Positions 54,396 to 63,845 of a DNA stretch of 64,000 nucleotides are shown one piece after another. This DNA is from Acidobacteriota bacterium (GTDB lineage: Bacteria > Acidobacteriota > Vicinamibacteria > Vicinamibacterales > Vicinamibacteraceae), in contig JAEZCY010000374.1 in assembly GCA_023429845.1 (NCBI GenBank), positions 1 through 64,000 on the forward strand, in the 5' to 3' direction. Under the pieces are notes generated by a model. The model searched no databases. It saw nothing but the letters and a program-made list of their open reading frames with translations, and was not told the origin of the DNA. A program made the position numbers and the translations under genes. Position 1 is the stretch's first letter; the number at the start of each line of letters is the position of its first letter.

Positions 54396-56216
54396 GTGCG
54401 CAATCGGTCAATCGTCGCTCTCACGTCAGCGGCCCTCGCCGGGCTGGCCTTTGCCGCCGCTTGTTCGCGCGTGTCGGCGCCGGGCACGACATCGTCCGGC
54501 GGCTCGGCACCCGACGATGCCGCGACCTTCGTGCAGCGGGCGAACGCCACGCTGCTGGAGGACGCCAACGCGCTTTCGCGCGCCCAATGGGTGGCGGCCA
54601 ACTTCATCACCATCGACACCGAAGCCATCTCGGCTGGAGCCACGGCCGACTTCGTCGCGTCGTCGATGCGGCTGGCCAAGGAAGCCGCGAACTACCCGGC
54701 CGAGGGCGCCGGCCCGGATGTGGCGCGACAGCTGCTGTTGCTGAAGCTGGCCGCAAGTCCGCTGCCGGCGCCGGCCGACCCTGCCCTCCAACAGGAACTC
54801 ACGCGCATCGTCGCCGGCATGGAGGCGGTGTACGGACGGGGCCGCCACTGCCCGCCTGGCAAGCCGTGCCAGACGCTCGACGACCTGACGCGGTTGATGG
54901 CAACCAGCCGTGACCCGAAGGCGCTGCTCGAGGCCTGGGAGGGCTGGCACGCCATCGCGCCCCCCTTGCAGCAGCCGTATCAGCGCTTCGTCGAGCTCGG
55001 CAACCAGGGCGCGAAGGAACTGGGGTTTGCCGATCTCGGCGCCTTCTGGCGCGCCGGGTACGACATGCCTCCCGACGACTTCGCGGGAGAGGTCGATCGC
55101 CTGTGGACGCAGGTGAAGCCGCTGTACGACCTGCTGCATGCGCACGTGCGCCGTCGGCTCGGCGCGCAGTACGGCACCGACGTCGTTCCTCAGGACGGCC
55201 CGATTCCCGCGCACCTGCTCGGCAACATGTGGGCGCAGCAGTGGGGCAACGTCTACGCGCTCGTCGGGCCGCCCGGCCGCGAGGCGGGCTACGACCTCAC
55301 CTCGCTGCTGCGCGCGAGGAAGACCGACGCGCGCGGCATGGTGAAGTACGGCGAGGCGTTCTTCACGTCGCTGGGCTTTGCCCCGCTGCCGCAGACGTTC
55401 TGGGAACGTTCGCTGTTCACGCGTCCGCAGGACAGGGATGTCGTATGCCATGCGAGCGCGTGGAACATCGACAACGTCGACGACCTGCGCATCAAGATGT
55501 GCATCGAGATCCGCGACGAGGACTTCGTCACGGTGCACCACGAGCTCGGGCACAATTTCTACCAGCGCGCCTACAACACGCTGCCGCTCCTCTATCGCAA
55601 CGGCGCCAACGACGGTTTCCACGAGGCGATCGGCGACGCCGTGGCGCTCTCGATCACGCCGGCGTACCTGGTCAGAATCGGCCTGCTGCAGGCCGAGCCG
55701 AAGGGACAGGACGATGTGGAGTTCCTCCTGCGGATGGCGCTCGACAAGGTGGCATTCCTGCCGTTCGGGCTGCTCGTCGACCAGTGGCGGTGGAAGGTCT
55801 TCAACGGCGAGATCCCCCCGGAGCGCTACAACGACGCGTGGTGGGAACTGCGGGAGAAGTACCAGGGCGTCAAGGCGCCAGGCGCGCGGCCTGCGGACGC
55901 TTTCGACCCGGGCGCGAAGTACCACGTGCCGGCGAACACGCCCTACACCCGCTACTTCCTCGCGCACATCCTGCAGTTCCAGATGCATAGGGCGATGTGC
56001 AAGGCGGCCGGGCACACCGGGCCGCTGCACACCTGCTCGATCTACGGCAACGAGGAGGTCGGGGCGCGCCTGCAGAAGATGCTGGAGATGGGTGCGAGCA
56101 AGCCGTGGCCCGATGCGCTCGAGGCGCTCACGGGAGAGCGACAGATGGACGCGACGGCCATCCTCGACTACTTCGCGCCGCTGCGCGGCTGGCTGGAGGC
56201 GGAAGCGCGCCGCTAG
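54396..56216 (+). CDS. M2-family (ACE-like) dipeptidyl carboxypeptidase, lipoprotein
   Basis: This 606-residue protein has GTG start 54396 with GGAAAGGGG upstream, and a lipoprotein signal with Cys near residue 23 (AFAAACS). The zinc site HELGH is at residues 382-386, with the third ligand in NDGFHEAIGDAV. Further ACE family markers are GHNFYQRAYNTLP, PKPCQTLDD-like KPCQTLDDLTRLM with paired cysteines, and WAQQWGNVY. It removes dipeptides from peptide C-termini outside the cytoplasm. It adds to the set of exported peptidases in the window. Confidence 0.95.
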   Translation: MRNRSIVALTSAALAGLAFAAACSRVSAPGTTSSGGSAPDDAATFVQRANATLLEDANALSRAQWVAANFITIDTEAISAGATADFVASSMRLAKEAANYPAEGAGPDVARQLLLLKLAASPLPAPADPALQQELTRIVAGMEAVYGRGRHCPPGKPCQTLDDLTRLMATSRDPKALLEAWEGWHAIAPPLQQPYQRFVELGNQGAKELGFADLGAFWRAGYDMPPDDFAGEVDRLWTQVKPLYDLLHAHVRRRLGAQYGTDVVPQDGPIPAHLLGNMWAQQWGNVYALVGPPGREAGYDLTSLLRARKTDARGMVKYGEAFFTSLGFAPLPQTFWERSLFTRPQDRDVVCHASAWNIDNVDDLRIKMCIEIRDEDFVTVHHELGHNFYQRAYNTLPLLYRNGANDGFHEAIGDAVALSITPAYLVRIGLLQAEPKGQDDVEFLLRMALDKVAFLPFGLLVDQWRWKVFNGEIPPERYNDAWWELREKYQGVKAPGARPADAFDPGAKYHVPANTPYTRYFLAHILQFQMHRAMCKAAGHTGPLHTCSIYGNEEVGARLQKMLEMGASKPWPDALEALTGERQMDATAILDYFAPLRGWLEAEARR

Positions 56217-56231
56217 GTCGTCGGCCCTCCG

Positions 56232-56975
56232 CTACGGCGGCGGACGCATCGCGTCGAGGCGATTGGTCGCGACCATGACGTCGCGCTGCAGCCGCCTCAC
56301 CATGTCGGCGACGAGGTCGCGGCCGCGCGTGGCCTCGCGGTCCACCATGGTCTTCAGTTCCCAGAGCGGCGTGCTCGTCAGCGCCGCGAAATCCGCGTCG
56401 ACTCGCGCCAGGTGCTCCTCGCACTCGGCGATGCGCCGTTGCAGGCGCAACCGCGTAGCCTCAGGGGTGCCGCCGCGGACCGCTTCGGGGCTGCGCTCCC
56501 ACAGCTCGAGGATCCAACGGAGCTGCTCCTCGTCTCCGAGTGCGTACGCACGGTTGGCCTCGATCATCAGGGCGTGGCGTCGGTCGCGCGCTCGTTCGTC
56601 GTCGGCAAGGTCGGGATGGATGGCCTTGGCGACGTCGCGGAACAGTCGCCGCACGGCGTCCGACGTGAACCGCGCTGGTGGCGGCGGAGCGCTCGAACGC
56701 GTCGTGTCACCCGTATCGTCGTCGTCCGCGGCCTCGTCCAGCTTCTTCGACAGTTCGCCCAGTTCGGCGTCGGCGATGGCCAGTTCGAGCTCGTCGAGCT
56801 GATCGTGCAGCCGCCCGACTTCGTGCGAGTACCGTAGCCGGAACGCCTCGAGCGACGTCCTCGCGCTGTCGATCTCGCCCGCCCGCGCGCGCAGCCGTGC
56901 TTCGAGCTCGGTGGCGCGTGCGTGCAGCATCTCGAGGCTGTCGTGGGGCGAACCGGTGGGGACGAGCGAGGTCAC
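56232..56975 (-). CDS. coiled-coil protein with J-domain-like C-terminal half
   Basis: This 247-residue protein starts at GTG 56975. Residues 10-80 form a long coiled coil rich in Glu and Arg, followed by an acidic/Pro linker. Residues 103-155 read RLFRDVAKAIHPDLADDERA...EANRAYALGDEEQLRWIL, a compact J domain with the HPD triad at 120-122. The remainder is helical. J domains stimulate DnaK ATPase; the coiled coil could bring a client or organise a complex. It is the last gene of a five-gene run and starts 9 bp after the GH88-like gene. Confidence 0.82.
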   Translation of the reverse strand: MTSLVPTGSPHDSLEMLHARATELEARLRARAGEIDSARTSLEAFRLRYSHEVGRLHDQLDELELAIADAELGELSKKLDEAADDDDTGDTTRSSAPPPPARFTSDAVRRLFRDVAKAIHPDLADDERARDRRHALMIEANRAYALGDEEQLRWILELWERSPEAVRGGTPEATRLRLQRRIAECEEHLARVDADFAALTSTPLWELKTMVDREATRGRDLVADMVRRLQRDVMVATNRLDAMRPPP

Positions 56976-56984
56976 TGCGGGGTA

Positions 56985-58361
56985 TCAGGCAAAGAACGTG
57001 TAGTACGGCTCGCCACGTGCCAGGCGCCGGATGTACAGCGCGAGCTCGCGGACGTGATAGTCGCCCCACATGCAGGACTCGCCGCACGGCACGCGCCGGC
57101 CCTCCGGCACGTGGTCCCATCCGTTCGGGCGGTGGTAGACGGCATGGAGCAGCAGCCCCTGATGGCGGCTCGACGTGGCCAGGTACGGCTCGTCGAAGAG
57201 CGTGCGAGCGGTCGTGAGTCCGGCGGCGGCGTAGCGTTCTCCCGCGCCCGCATCCCCACTGGAAGACAGGACGCGTCCCAGTCGGATGAGGCCCTGCGCA
57301 GCAATCGCCGCGGCGGAGCTGTCCACCGGTTCATGGTCGTTGAACGGATCGGCAGGACGGTCCAGGTAGTCGCCCATCTTCGCGAGCCCGGGCGCCCCCG
57401 TGTCCCAGTAAGGGATCCCGTCCGTCGGCGTGAACGCGATGTAGAAGTCGGCTGTGGCGCAGGCCGCTGCGAGGTACCTGGCGGTGACCGCCGCCTTGCC
57501 GCCGAAGGACTCGAACTCCGCGTCCGGAACGGTGGCGAGGAACTCCAGTTCCTCGGCGTAGCCGGTGAGCACCCAGGAGAGGCCGCGGGTCCAGGTAGTG
57601 AAGGGCGAGTAGCCCTGCTGGCTCGAGGCACAGCGGTAGGAGCCGTCCTTCACGTTGAAGATCGACTCGTGTGCGACGCGGCCGCGGACGTCGTACGCAT
57701 CGCGGCCCTCGCCGAAGTAGACGTTGAACCGCGCGTTGGCATCGGCGTGCCGGATCAATCGCTCCAGGAGCGAGATGCGGCGGTCCCGCTCACCCATCAG
57801 CGCGTGGCCGAGGGCGTGGCCCACTGCCAGCGATCGGAGCGACCGCATCGTGTCGGCAAACAGCGAGTGCGGACCGTTGAACGAGTGGATGTAGCCGAGG
57901 TCGTCCGGCAGCTCCGTCCAGCGCGCGGCCTGCACCGCGCCCGAGACCTTCAACGCGAGCTCGTAGAAGGCGATCTCCCACGCAGCGGCATCCGTGCGCC
58001 CCTCGCGCGCCAGGCGCAGGAGGTTGCCGTATGTCGAGACGTTGTTGAACCCGTGGTCGTGGACGCCCACGTGGCTCACGTGGCTGGCCATGTGGCGCAC
58101 GGTGTTCTGCCGGCCGATCTCGAGCATCCGCGCGTCGCCGGTGGCATCGAACTGCAGGATGGCCGATCCGAACTGGAACCCCTGCGTCCATTCGGTCCAG
58201 CCTCGCGACGTGTAGCGGCCGTCCACGGTGAACACGGGCGTGCCGTCTTCCGGCTTCCAGGTGCGTTCGACAGCCGCGATCTTGGCAGCGGACAGATCGA
58301 AGACCCTGTCGATGGCGGGGAGGAGCGCCTGCGGCGTGAGCGTTGTGTCGATGCCGATCAT
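56985..58361 (-). CDS. GH88-like unsaturated glucuronyl hydrolase
   Basis: This 458-residue protein has no signal peptide. It has the alpha6/alpha6 barrel pattern of glycoside hydrolase family 88: RGWTEWTQGFQFGSAILQFD, HDHGFNNVSTYGNLLRLARE and FTTWTRGLSWVLTGYAEELEF, with Asp in TPTDGIPYWDTGAP and DSSAAAIAAQGLI as substrate-site segments. GH88 enzymes hydrate unsaturated uronic acid ends of oligosaccharides left by polysaccharide lyases. The upstream SDR gene could process the resulting ketosugar. ATG 58361 is the first Met of the conserved region; the frame is open further upstream. Confidence 0.87.
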   Translation of the reverse strand: MIGIDTTLTPQALLPAIDRVFDLSAAKIAAVERTWKPEDGTPVFTVDGRYTSRGWTEWTQGFQFGSAILQFDATGDARMLEIGRQNTVRHMASHVSHVGVHDHGFNNVSTYGNLLRLAREGRTDAAAWEIAFYELALKVSGAVQAARWTELPDDLGYIHSFNGPHSLFADTMRSLRSLAVGHALGHALMGERDRRISLLERLIRHADANARFNVYFGEGRDAYDVRGRVAHESIFNVKDGSYRCASSQQGYSPFTTWTRGLSWVLTGYAEELEFLATVPDAEFESFGGKAAVTARYLAAACATADFYIAFTPTDGIPYWDTGAPGLAKMGDYLDRPADPFNDHEPVDSSAAAIAAQGLIRLGRVLSSSGDAGAGERYAAAGLTTARTLFDEPYLATSSRHQGLLLHAVYHRPNGWDHVPEGRRVPCGESCMWGDYHVRELALYIRRLARGEPYYTFFA

Positions 58362-58426
58362 GGATGCTGTGCAGGCGTCTCGATCTCGCGACCGGCGGCC
58401 TTCAAGGAACAGGCGGGCCGTGTCCG

Positions 58427-59212
58427 CTACAGACGCCGGATGTGGAAGCCGCCTTCGAGGTGGATGCCGTCCCCCGTCGTGAACGGGAAGTTGCCGGCGA
58501 GGAACGCGCGCACGGCGCGACCGACGTCCTCGGCGGTACCCCAGCGGCGCTGCGGCACGAGACCCTGCGCCATCAGCGCGTCGTACTTGTCCTTCACGCC
58601 GGCCGTCATGTCGGTGGCCATGATGCCGGGCCGCAACTCGATCACCTGCACGCCGTGCTCGGCCAGGCGCGCCGCCCACAACTGCGACGTCATGGCGAGG
58701 CCGGCCTTGGAGATGCAGTACTCGCCCCGATTGAGCGACACGGTATCGGCGGAAATCGAGGTCACGAACACGACCTTGAAGCCGCCGGGCAACGCGGAGT
58801 CGTGCGGGCGCGCCAGCCAGTAGTTGGCAACTGCCTGCGTCAGGAAGTACGGACCCTGCAGGTTCACACGGAGGACTTCCTCGAACGAGGCCTCCGTCGC
58901 CTCGGTGATGTCCGCGCGTACCCGCGGCGCGATCCCGGCGTTGTTCACGAGCGCGTCGATTCGGCCGAAGGCATCGAGCGTCGCCGCCACGAGCGCCGTG
59001 CGGTCCTCGGTCAACCCGATGTCGCCGCGCACGGGCACGAATCGCTGCGCGGCACCCTGCGCGGCTTGCGCGCAGAGCGTCGCGGTCTCTTCGGCCGCTG
59101 TCGCGTTGCTCGCGTAGTTGATCGCCACCGACAGCCCGGCCGCCGCGGCCTCTATCGCGATCCCGCGCCCCAATCCGCGGCTCGCGCCGGTCACCAGCAC
59201 CACTGGCGTCAT
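58427..59212 (-). CDS. short-chain dehydrogenase/reductase
   Basis: This 261-residue classical SDR has nucleotide motif TGASRGLGRG (residues 8-17), NNAG in ALVNNAGIA, a catalytic Ser in VTSISAD and YxxxK in YCISK, followed by RPGIMATDM. It reduces or oxidises a ketone/alcohol with NAD(P)H. Databases often call this subfamily 3-ketoacyl-ACP reductase, but next to a GH88-like enzyme a role in uronate catabolism (KduD-like) is more likely. It starts 13 bp after the PGM1-type ligase stop. Confidence 0.92.
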   Translation of the reverse strand: MTPVVLVTGASRGLGRGIAIEAAAAGLSVAINYASNATAAEETATLCAQAAQGAAQRFVPVRGDIGLTEDRTALVAATLDAFGRIDALVNNAGIAPRVRADITEATEASFEEVLRVNLQGPYFLTQAVANYWLARPHDSALPGGFKVVFVTSISADTVSLNRGEYCISKAGLAMTSQLWAARLAEHGVQVIELRPGIMATDMTAGVKDKYDALMAQGLVPQRRWGTAEDVGRAVRAFLAGNFPFTTGDGIHLEGGFHIRRL

Positions 59213-59225
59213 CCGGCGATTCTAC

Positions 59226-60785
59226 TCACGTTGCGTCCACCGCGCGGTCGCCATGGCCGAGGCCGGTCTCGCGGGCCAGTACGTCGAGCGTGCGCGCGTA
59301 CAGGTCCTGCACTTCCTCCGGGCTGCTGGCGATAACGGTAAGCCCGAGCTTCCCGTACTCGGACAGTGCGCCGATCAGGTGGAAGAGCACGCCCGATTCG
59401 GTGCGGTGGCTGTAGTGCAGTTCGTTGTCGGTGACGATGTCGATCAGATCCTCCGGGAGCACGCCGCGATAGGTGGCGGCGCGAAGGTTGTCGGTCGCCA
59501 GGTAGTACTTCGGACGGCCACTGAAGGAGACGAACATCCCCGTGTCGGCGTCGAGCGTCCCGCCGGTGAGGAACTGCAACGCCAGAAAGGGGTGCGTGGT
59601 GCCGAGCACGCGCAGGTTGATCTCGAGCGCCACCAGCTGCCAGGGCTCGTCGGGCCGCTCCCTGAACGCGAGGAAGTCGACACCGAAGCGGCTCACGACG
59701 CCCTTGCGCGCCAGCACCTCGCCGATCCGGATGCTGCGCTCCTGGATCGCCATGCGGTAGTCGTCGCGCGCCGGGAAGCTGCAGCCCTGGTAGATCTGAC
59801 CTGAGGGGCCGCCGAGGATCTGATCGTGCGTGGAGGTCGGCAGCACCTCGCCCGTGGGGCTGGTGCGCAGCTGTGCCGACGGCGAGACCTTGATCGCCGC
59901 ATCGATGAACTCCTCGACGATGCCGCCCATCCGCGTGAACTTCTGGAAGTAGTTCTGGTGAGTCTCCCAGGGCACGGCGAACTCGAGCGCTCGCAGCGCC
60001 TTGCGGATCGCCAGCCGATCGTCGGGCTGCTCGGGGTACCGGAAGATGGCGTTCCCTTCCCCGGAGAAGCTGTCGTTCAACTTGACGACCGCCCTGGACA
60101 GGCCCGGACGGCGATGCGCGAGTTCTATCAGCGCGTCTTCGACATCAGCTTCACCCGTCAGATCCTCGAGCCCCGCCGGGAGCTCGACGCCCGCCTCGCG
60201 AAAGACCTTCCGGCTCCCCGACTTGGTTCCGAGGTGGTTCAGCTCAGGATCCAGCCCGTTCAACGGAATGCCGAGGAGCACGGCGAGCCGGCGCTCGAGC
60301 GGCGTCGAGTTGAACACCGTCAGGTAGGCGCGCGCCGGGTCCGGGATGGCGTCCCTGATCCGCTCGATCAGCCGCGGCCGTTCCAGGATCTTCTGCGTGA
60401 GGGCCCGCGGCGACGCATCGTGCGCGCACAGCATCGTCAGTCTGGCGCGAGCGTGGCTGGCCGGGATTCCCGCGAGCAGGTGCAGGTAGTAGTCGAGGAT
60501 CAGCGGGTGCACCGGCTGCGATGTGACGTACACGACGTGGGCGCGCGGATTCCGGAGGCGGATCAGGAGGAACAGCATCCGCTCCTCGTAGAACGTCGCG
60601 CCATCGAGCTTGCGGAGCTCGTCCTGGTCGAGCGTCAGCGACGGCACGACCACCGACGTCCCCGGCTGGTCGGCTGTGCGCATCAGCACGTCCCACACCT
60701 GGTTCAGGCGCGGCTTGAGCTCCTCGAAGCGGCGAAGCTCCTCGTCGCGCCCGAGCGTGACGGCGTACGGCGGCTGGGGGATCAC
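59226..60785 (-). CDS. PGM1-type peptide ligase (pre-ATP-grasp, ATP-grasp, PGM1_C-like)
   Basis: This 519-residue protein matches the family of the pheganomycin peptide ligase PGM1. It has an N-terminal pre-ATP-grasp domain (TSVVVPSLTLDQDELRKLDG, ERMLFLLIRLRNPRAHVVYV), an ATP-grasp core (AVVKLNDSFSGEGNAIFRYP, QERSIRIGEVLARKG, ALEINLRVLGTTHPFLALQF) and a C-terminal part (LIGALSEYGKLGLTVIASSPEE) as in PGM1_C. Such enzymes join a carboxylate to the amine of a peptide using ATP. No precursor peptide was found nearby. GTG 60785 overlaps the amidotransferase-like gene by 4 bp (GTGA), so the two act together. Confidence 0.86.
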   Translation of the reverse strand: MIPQPPYAVTLGRDEELRRFEELKPRLNQVWDVLMRTADQPGTSVVVPSLTLDQDELRKLDGATFYEERMLFLLIRLRNPRAHVVYVTSQPVHPLILDYYLHLLAGIPASHARARLTMLCAHDASPRALTQKILERPRLIERIRDAIPDPARAYLTVFNSTPLERRLAVLLGIPLNGLDPELNHLGTKSGSRKVFREAGVELPAGLEDLTGEADVEDALIELAHRRPGLSRAVVKLNDSFSGEGNAIFRYPEQPDDRLAIRKALRALEFAVPWETHQNYFQKFTRMGGIVEEFIDAAIKVSPSAQLRTSPTGEVLPTSTHDQILGGPSGQIYQGCSFPARDDYRMAIQERSIRIGEVLARKGVVSRFGVDFLAFRERPDEPWQLVALEINLRVLGTTHPFLALQFLTGGTLDADTGMFVSFSGRPKYYLATDNLRAATYRGVLPEDLIDIVTDNELHYSHRTESGVLFHLIGALSEYGKLGLTVIASSPEEVQDLYARTLDVLARETGLGHGDRAVDAT

Positions 60786-61948
60786 GTCGCGGCTCCGAGT
60801 TCGTCGAGGGCGAGCACTTCGCCGCTGGCCAGCATGGCCAGGGGTGTCGTCCGCTCATGCAGCGGCCACGGCCGCCCGAGCGATTCGGCGCACCGCCGGA
60901 GCTTGCGCAGCAGGTGGTAGCGGAGCGGCCCATGCAGGGAGAAGCTGGACGTGAGTGCGAGCTGCTGCTCGCCAGCCCGGTCGTCGAGCGCCTCGAGCAG
61001 TGTCCGCCTCCGTTCCTCGTACCACTCGTCGTCGATCTTCCCGCGGGCATGCCGGCGACGCAGGAGCGCGAGCTGACGCGGACGGTTGACGATCTCCGGG
61101 TGGTGGTTCACGCCGAGGACGCGCGGCATCCCGTCGGCCGGGTCGCGTTCGACCTCCAGCATGGTGAGCGCGCGGCCGACCGGTCCGCCTACCCCGAGCG
61201 TTTCGTAAGCGATGGCCGACATGGAAGCGGGAAGTGGCGCCGACGGCAGGAGATCGTACAGGCGGCTGTCGAGCACGGCGATGCGGTGCGACGGGCCCGC
61301 CTGGTCGCTCAGGTGGCGGAACCACGGATGCGCCTGCGCCTCGCCGGTGAGCGCGTTCTCCATGATCCCCGCGCTCTTGCCGCCCTTCTCGGGTCCGCGC
61401 AGGTGCGCATCGGCGACGCCGAGCCAGCGGCACATCAGGCCGAAGGTGTGGCAGATGCCGAGCAGCACTCCCTCGGGATGGGCGCGCAGTCGGTCGAAGA
61501 GCCTGAAGACCTCGGGTTCCCAGGAGGGGTCCTCCGCCACCCCCTGGCTGGCTGGGTCGAGGCCGTCGTTCAGGCGGGGGTCGAGGTGACCCGGCCCGCC
61601 CGTGCCGATGCACAGCAACCCGGCATTGTCGTGCACCTGCGGCGCGCCGCCGGCCCGGCGCACGTCGTACGACGTGACGCGCACACGCAGGCCGGTGGTC
61701 TCGAGCGCCTGTCGCATGTCGCACACCACCTGACGCAGCGACCGCACCACCGCGGCGTGTCCGAGGTTGGGCCACCCGTGGTGCATGTCGAGTACGGCCA
61801 CGTCCACCGCCAGGGGGTCGGCCCGCAGGCAGGCCTCACGCGTCTGCACGCGACGGTACTCGAAGCCGCTCGCCGCCTCGCGCGTCGGGCAGGCGGCGAC
61901 ACAGGCGTCGTGCCCGTGAACGTACTGGTGGCGGCAATCGAACGGCAC
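60782..61948 (-). CDS. class I glutamine amidotransferase-like protein
   Basis: This 388-residue protein has a likely nucleophile in VLLGICHTFGLMCRWLG and a catalytic His-Glu pair in GVNHHPEIVNR, as in class I amidotransferases, though the elbow reads GICHTFG instead of GxCxGxQ. The C-terminal 100 residues (ERRRTLLEALDDRAGEQQLA) are an extra helical domain. The N-terminus is Cys/His rich (DCRHQYVHGHDACVAACP) and the start is uncertain. It is coupled to the PGM1-type ligase, so it may supply ammonia or trim gamma-glutamyl groups for the ligation. Confidence 0.8.
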   Translation of the reverse strand: MPFDCRHQYVHGHDACVAACPTREAASGFEYRRVQTREACLRADPLAVDVAVLDMHHGWPNLGHAAVVRSLRQVVCDMRQALETTGLRVRVTSYDVRRAGGAPQVHDNAGLLCIGTGGPGHLDPRLNDGLDPASQGVAEDPSWEPEVFRLFDRLRAHPEGVLLGICHTFGLMCRWLGVADAHLRGPEKGGKSAGIMENALTGEAQAHPWFRHLSDQAGPSHRIAVLDSRLYDLLPSAPLPASMSAIAYETLGVGGPVGRALTMLEVERDPADGMPRVLGVNHHPEIVNRPRQLALLRRRHARGKIDDEWYEERRRTLLEALDDRAGEQQLALTSSFSLHGPLRYHLLRKLRRCAESLGRPWPLHERTTPLAMLASGEVLALDELGAAT

Positions 61949-62226
61949 GTCGTCTGGTGTCCTCAGGTCGTGGGCAGCATCGCGTCCGACTCGCGCGTTC
62001 GCAACCGCTTCCGGTGCGGGGCGGAGCCGCCGCCTGGGCCGTCAAGGTCTCCGCGTGGGTCAGGTCGTGCTGCTTCGGGATACGACTCGGAGATCGTACA
62101 ACCGGTTCGCCGCCGAGCGCACTGTCGCGTCGCATCGGGTCGTCTTCCGCCAGGGCGTGCCGGCGGGCAGCCAGCGGCCGGCGTCGCCCTGCTCCACTGG
62201 AAAGAAAGGGGCCGTCGGCCAGCTGG

Positions 62227-62949
62227 CTACGACTGGTCGGCAGCAGGTGTGTCGGCCAGAGCGGCGCGGAGCGCGTGTCGCGCGATCCAGCCGAGGATGG
62301 CGAGCACGAGAATCGACAGCCCGATGGTGACCAACACGGATCCGATCGCGTCGCGCCGGCTGAAGTCGAGCGAGGAGAGGTGCGACCCGGCCCGCACTGC
62401 GACCGCGGTGCGCGGCGTGAGGCCGACGAGCGTGCCCACCAGGTACGGCGTCATGGGCACGTGGCCGGCGGCCATGGCGGCGTTGCTCAGCGCGAAAGGT
62501 GAATTGGGCGGTAGCCGAATCAGCGCCACGACGAAGGTGGTGCGCCACGCCGACAGCCCGACCAGCGCGTTGCGGATGGCCAGCCACTTCGGCTTGTGGG
62601 ACAGCACCTGCCGGGCATGCCCGACCGAGAGGCGGTGTGCCCAGGTGTAATTGATCGCTGACGCAAGCACGAAACCGGCAAGGGCGGCCGGCAGGCCGAC
62701 GGCATCGCCGAACGCCCAGCCGCCGACGATGGCGGGCGCGTATGTCGGGAGCAGCGCGAAGCCGCCCATCACCGAGAAGCCGACGACATACAGCGCGACG
62801 CCGCGCCATCCCTGCGATTGCAGCCACGGACCCAGCGCGGAGAGATACCCGAGCAGCAGGGCCGCACCGAGCGGCGGGAGCACGAGCGACACCACCGCCA
62901 GCGGCGCGAGCCGCCGCGCCGCGGTCCGGGCCGCCTCGTGTCCGGTCAT
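62227..62949 (-). CDS. VTT-domain (TVP38/TMEM64-like) membrane protein
   Basis: This 240-residue protein has about five or six transmembrane helices and the VTT core: GGFALLPTYAPAIVGGWAFG, then VVALIRLPPNSPFALSNAAMA, in which RLPPNSPF is the typical re-entrant motif. VTT proteins are thought to be lipid scramblases or small-molecule transporters in the inner membrane. A related DedA protein is encoded 79 bp upstream on the same strand. The 278-bp gap after it (61949-62226) shows no gene. Confidence 0.9.
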   Translation of the reverse strand: MTGHEAARTAARRLAPLAVVSLVLPPLGAALLLGYLSALGPWLQSQGWRGVALYVVGFSVMGGFALLPTYAPAIVGGWAFGDAVGLPAALAGFVLASAINYTWAHRLSVGHARQVLSHKPKWLAIRNALVGLSAWRTTFVVALIRLPPNSPFALSNAAMAAGHVPMTPYLVGTLVGLTPRTAVAVRAGSHLSSLDFSRRDAIGSVLVTIGLSILVLAILGWIARHALRAALADTPAADQS

Positions 62950-63028
62950 GCCGCCCGCCGATGCCCTTCAATCGGCCGGCGGTCGGCGTTGGCCGACGCG
63001 GCGAGGCAGGGAACGCGGAACGCCTGCG

Positions 63029-63688
63029 TCACGCCCGTCCGGTGGAATGCTTCCACCGCTTGTAGACCTCCCAGGCGAGGGGCAGCACGGACACGAAGAT
63101 GACCAGGAGGATGACGCGGTGGATCTGCTCGGCGAGTGGGCTCAGCCCGAGGAAATACCCGACCCAGAGCAGGCTCGTGACCCACAGCACGCCGCCGAAG
63201 ACGTTGTAGAACACGAAGCTGCGATACGGCATCTGGGCGACGCCGGCGATGAAGGGCACGAACGTGCGCATCACCGGCACGAACCGGGCGATCACGAGAG
63301 AGCGTCCACCCTTGGTCGCATACAACTCCTGTGCTTCGTAGAGGTACTTCTTCTTGAAGAACCGCGTGTCGGGCCGACTGTAGATCGCACGCCCCGCACT
63401 CTTGCCAAGCCCGTAACCCACCTGATCCCCGATGATCGCCGCCGCCACCAGGAGGACGTTGGCCCACCAGATGTTGATCGCCGGCAGTCCCGGGAACGCA
63501 CCGGCACAGACGACCCCGGCTGTCACGAGCAGCGAGTCGCCGGGGAGGAAGAACCCCGCGAGCAGGCCCGTTTCGGCAAAGACGATCGCGACGAGGATGC
63601 TCAATCCGCCCCAGGCGATGAGGGCGCGTACCCCCTCGTCGCTGTGCAGGGTGCGCACCCAGTTCAGCAGCTCAGTAATCCATTCCAT
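63029..63688 (-). CDS. DedA-family membrane protein
   Basis: This 219-residue protein has about five transmembrane helices with family motifs ETGLLAGFFLPGDSLL, GDQVGYGLGKSAGRA and ARFVPVMRTFVPFIAGVAQMPYRSF. DedA proteins act in flipping undecaprenyl phosphate or phospholipids and in envelope proton balance. The start is Met at 63688 (MEWITELLN); further Met upstream lacks conserved sequence. It is next to the VTT protein gene, a related superfamily member. Confidence 0.94.
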   Translation of the reverse strand: MEWITELLNWVRTLHSDEGVRALIAWGGLSILVAIVFAETGLLAGFFLPGDSLLVTAGVVCAGAFPGLPAINIWWANVLLVAAAIIGDQVGYGLGKSAGRAIYSRPDTRFFKKKYLYEAQELYATKGGRSLVIARFVPVMRTFVPFIAGVAQMPYRSFVFYNVFGGVLWVTSLLWVGYFLGLSPLAEQIHRVILLVIFVSVLPLAWEVYKRWKHSTGRA

Positions 63689-63845
63689 GCAGTTCAGTCG
63701 GGAGGGGCCGGTTGCGGAGCCTCGACCGTGCCCAGACGTCAAGGATAGAGGAAGCGCTGTGAAAGGCGAAAAGGTCGACTCCGCCCCGACGCGTCACTGC
63801 CGACGAGGGGTGAGGCGGTAAACTGTCGCGCGACAGGGAGTTGCC

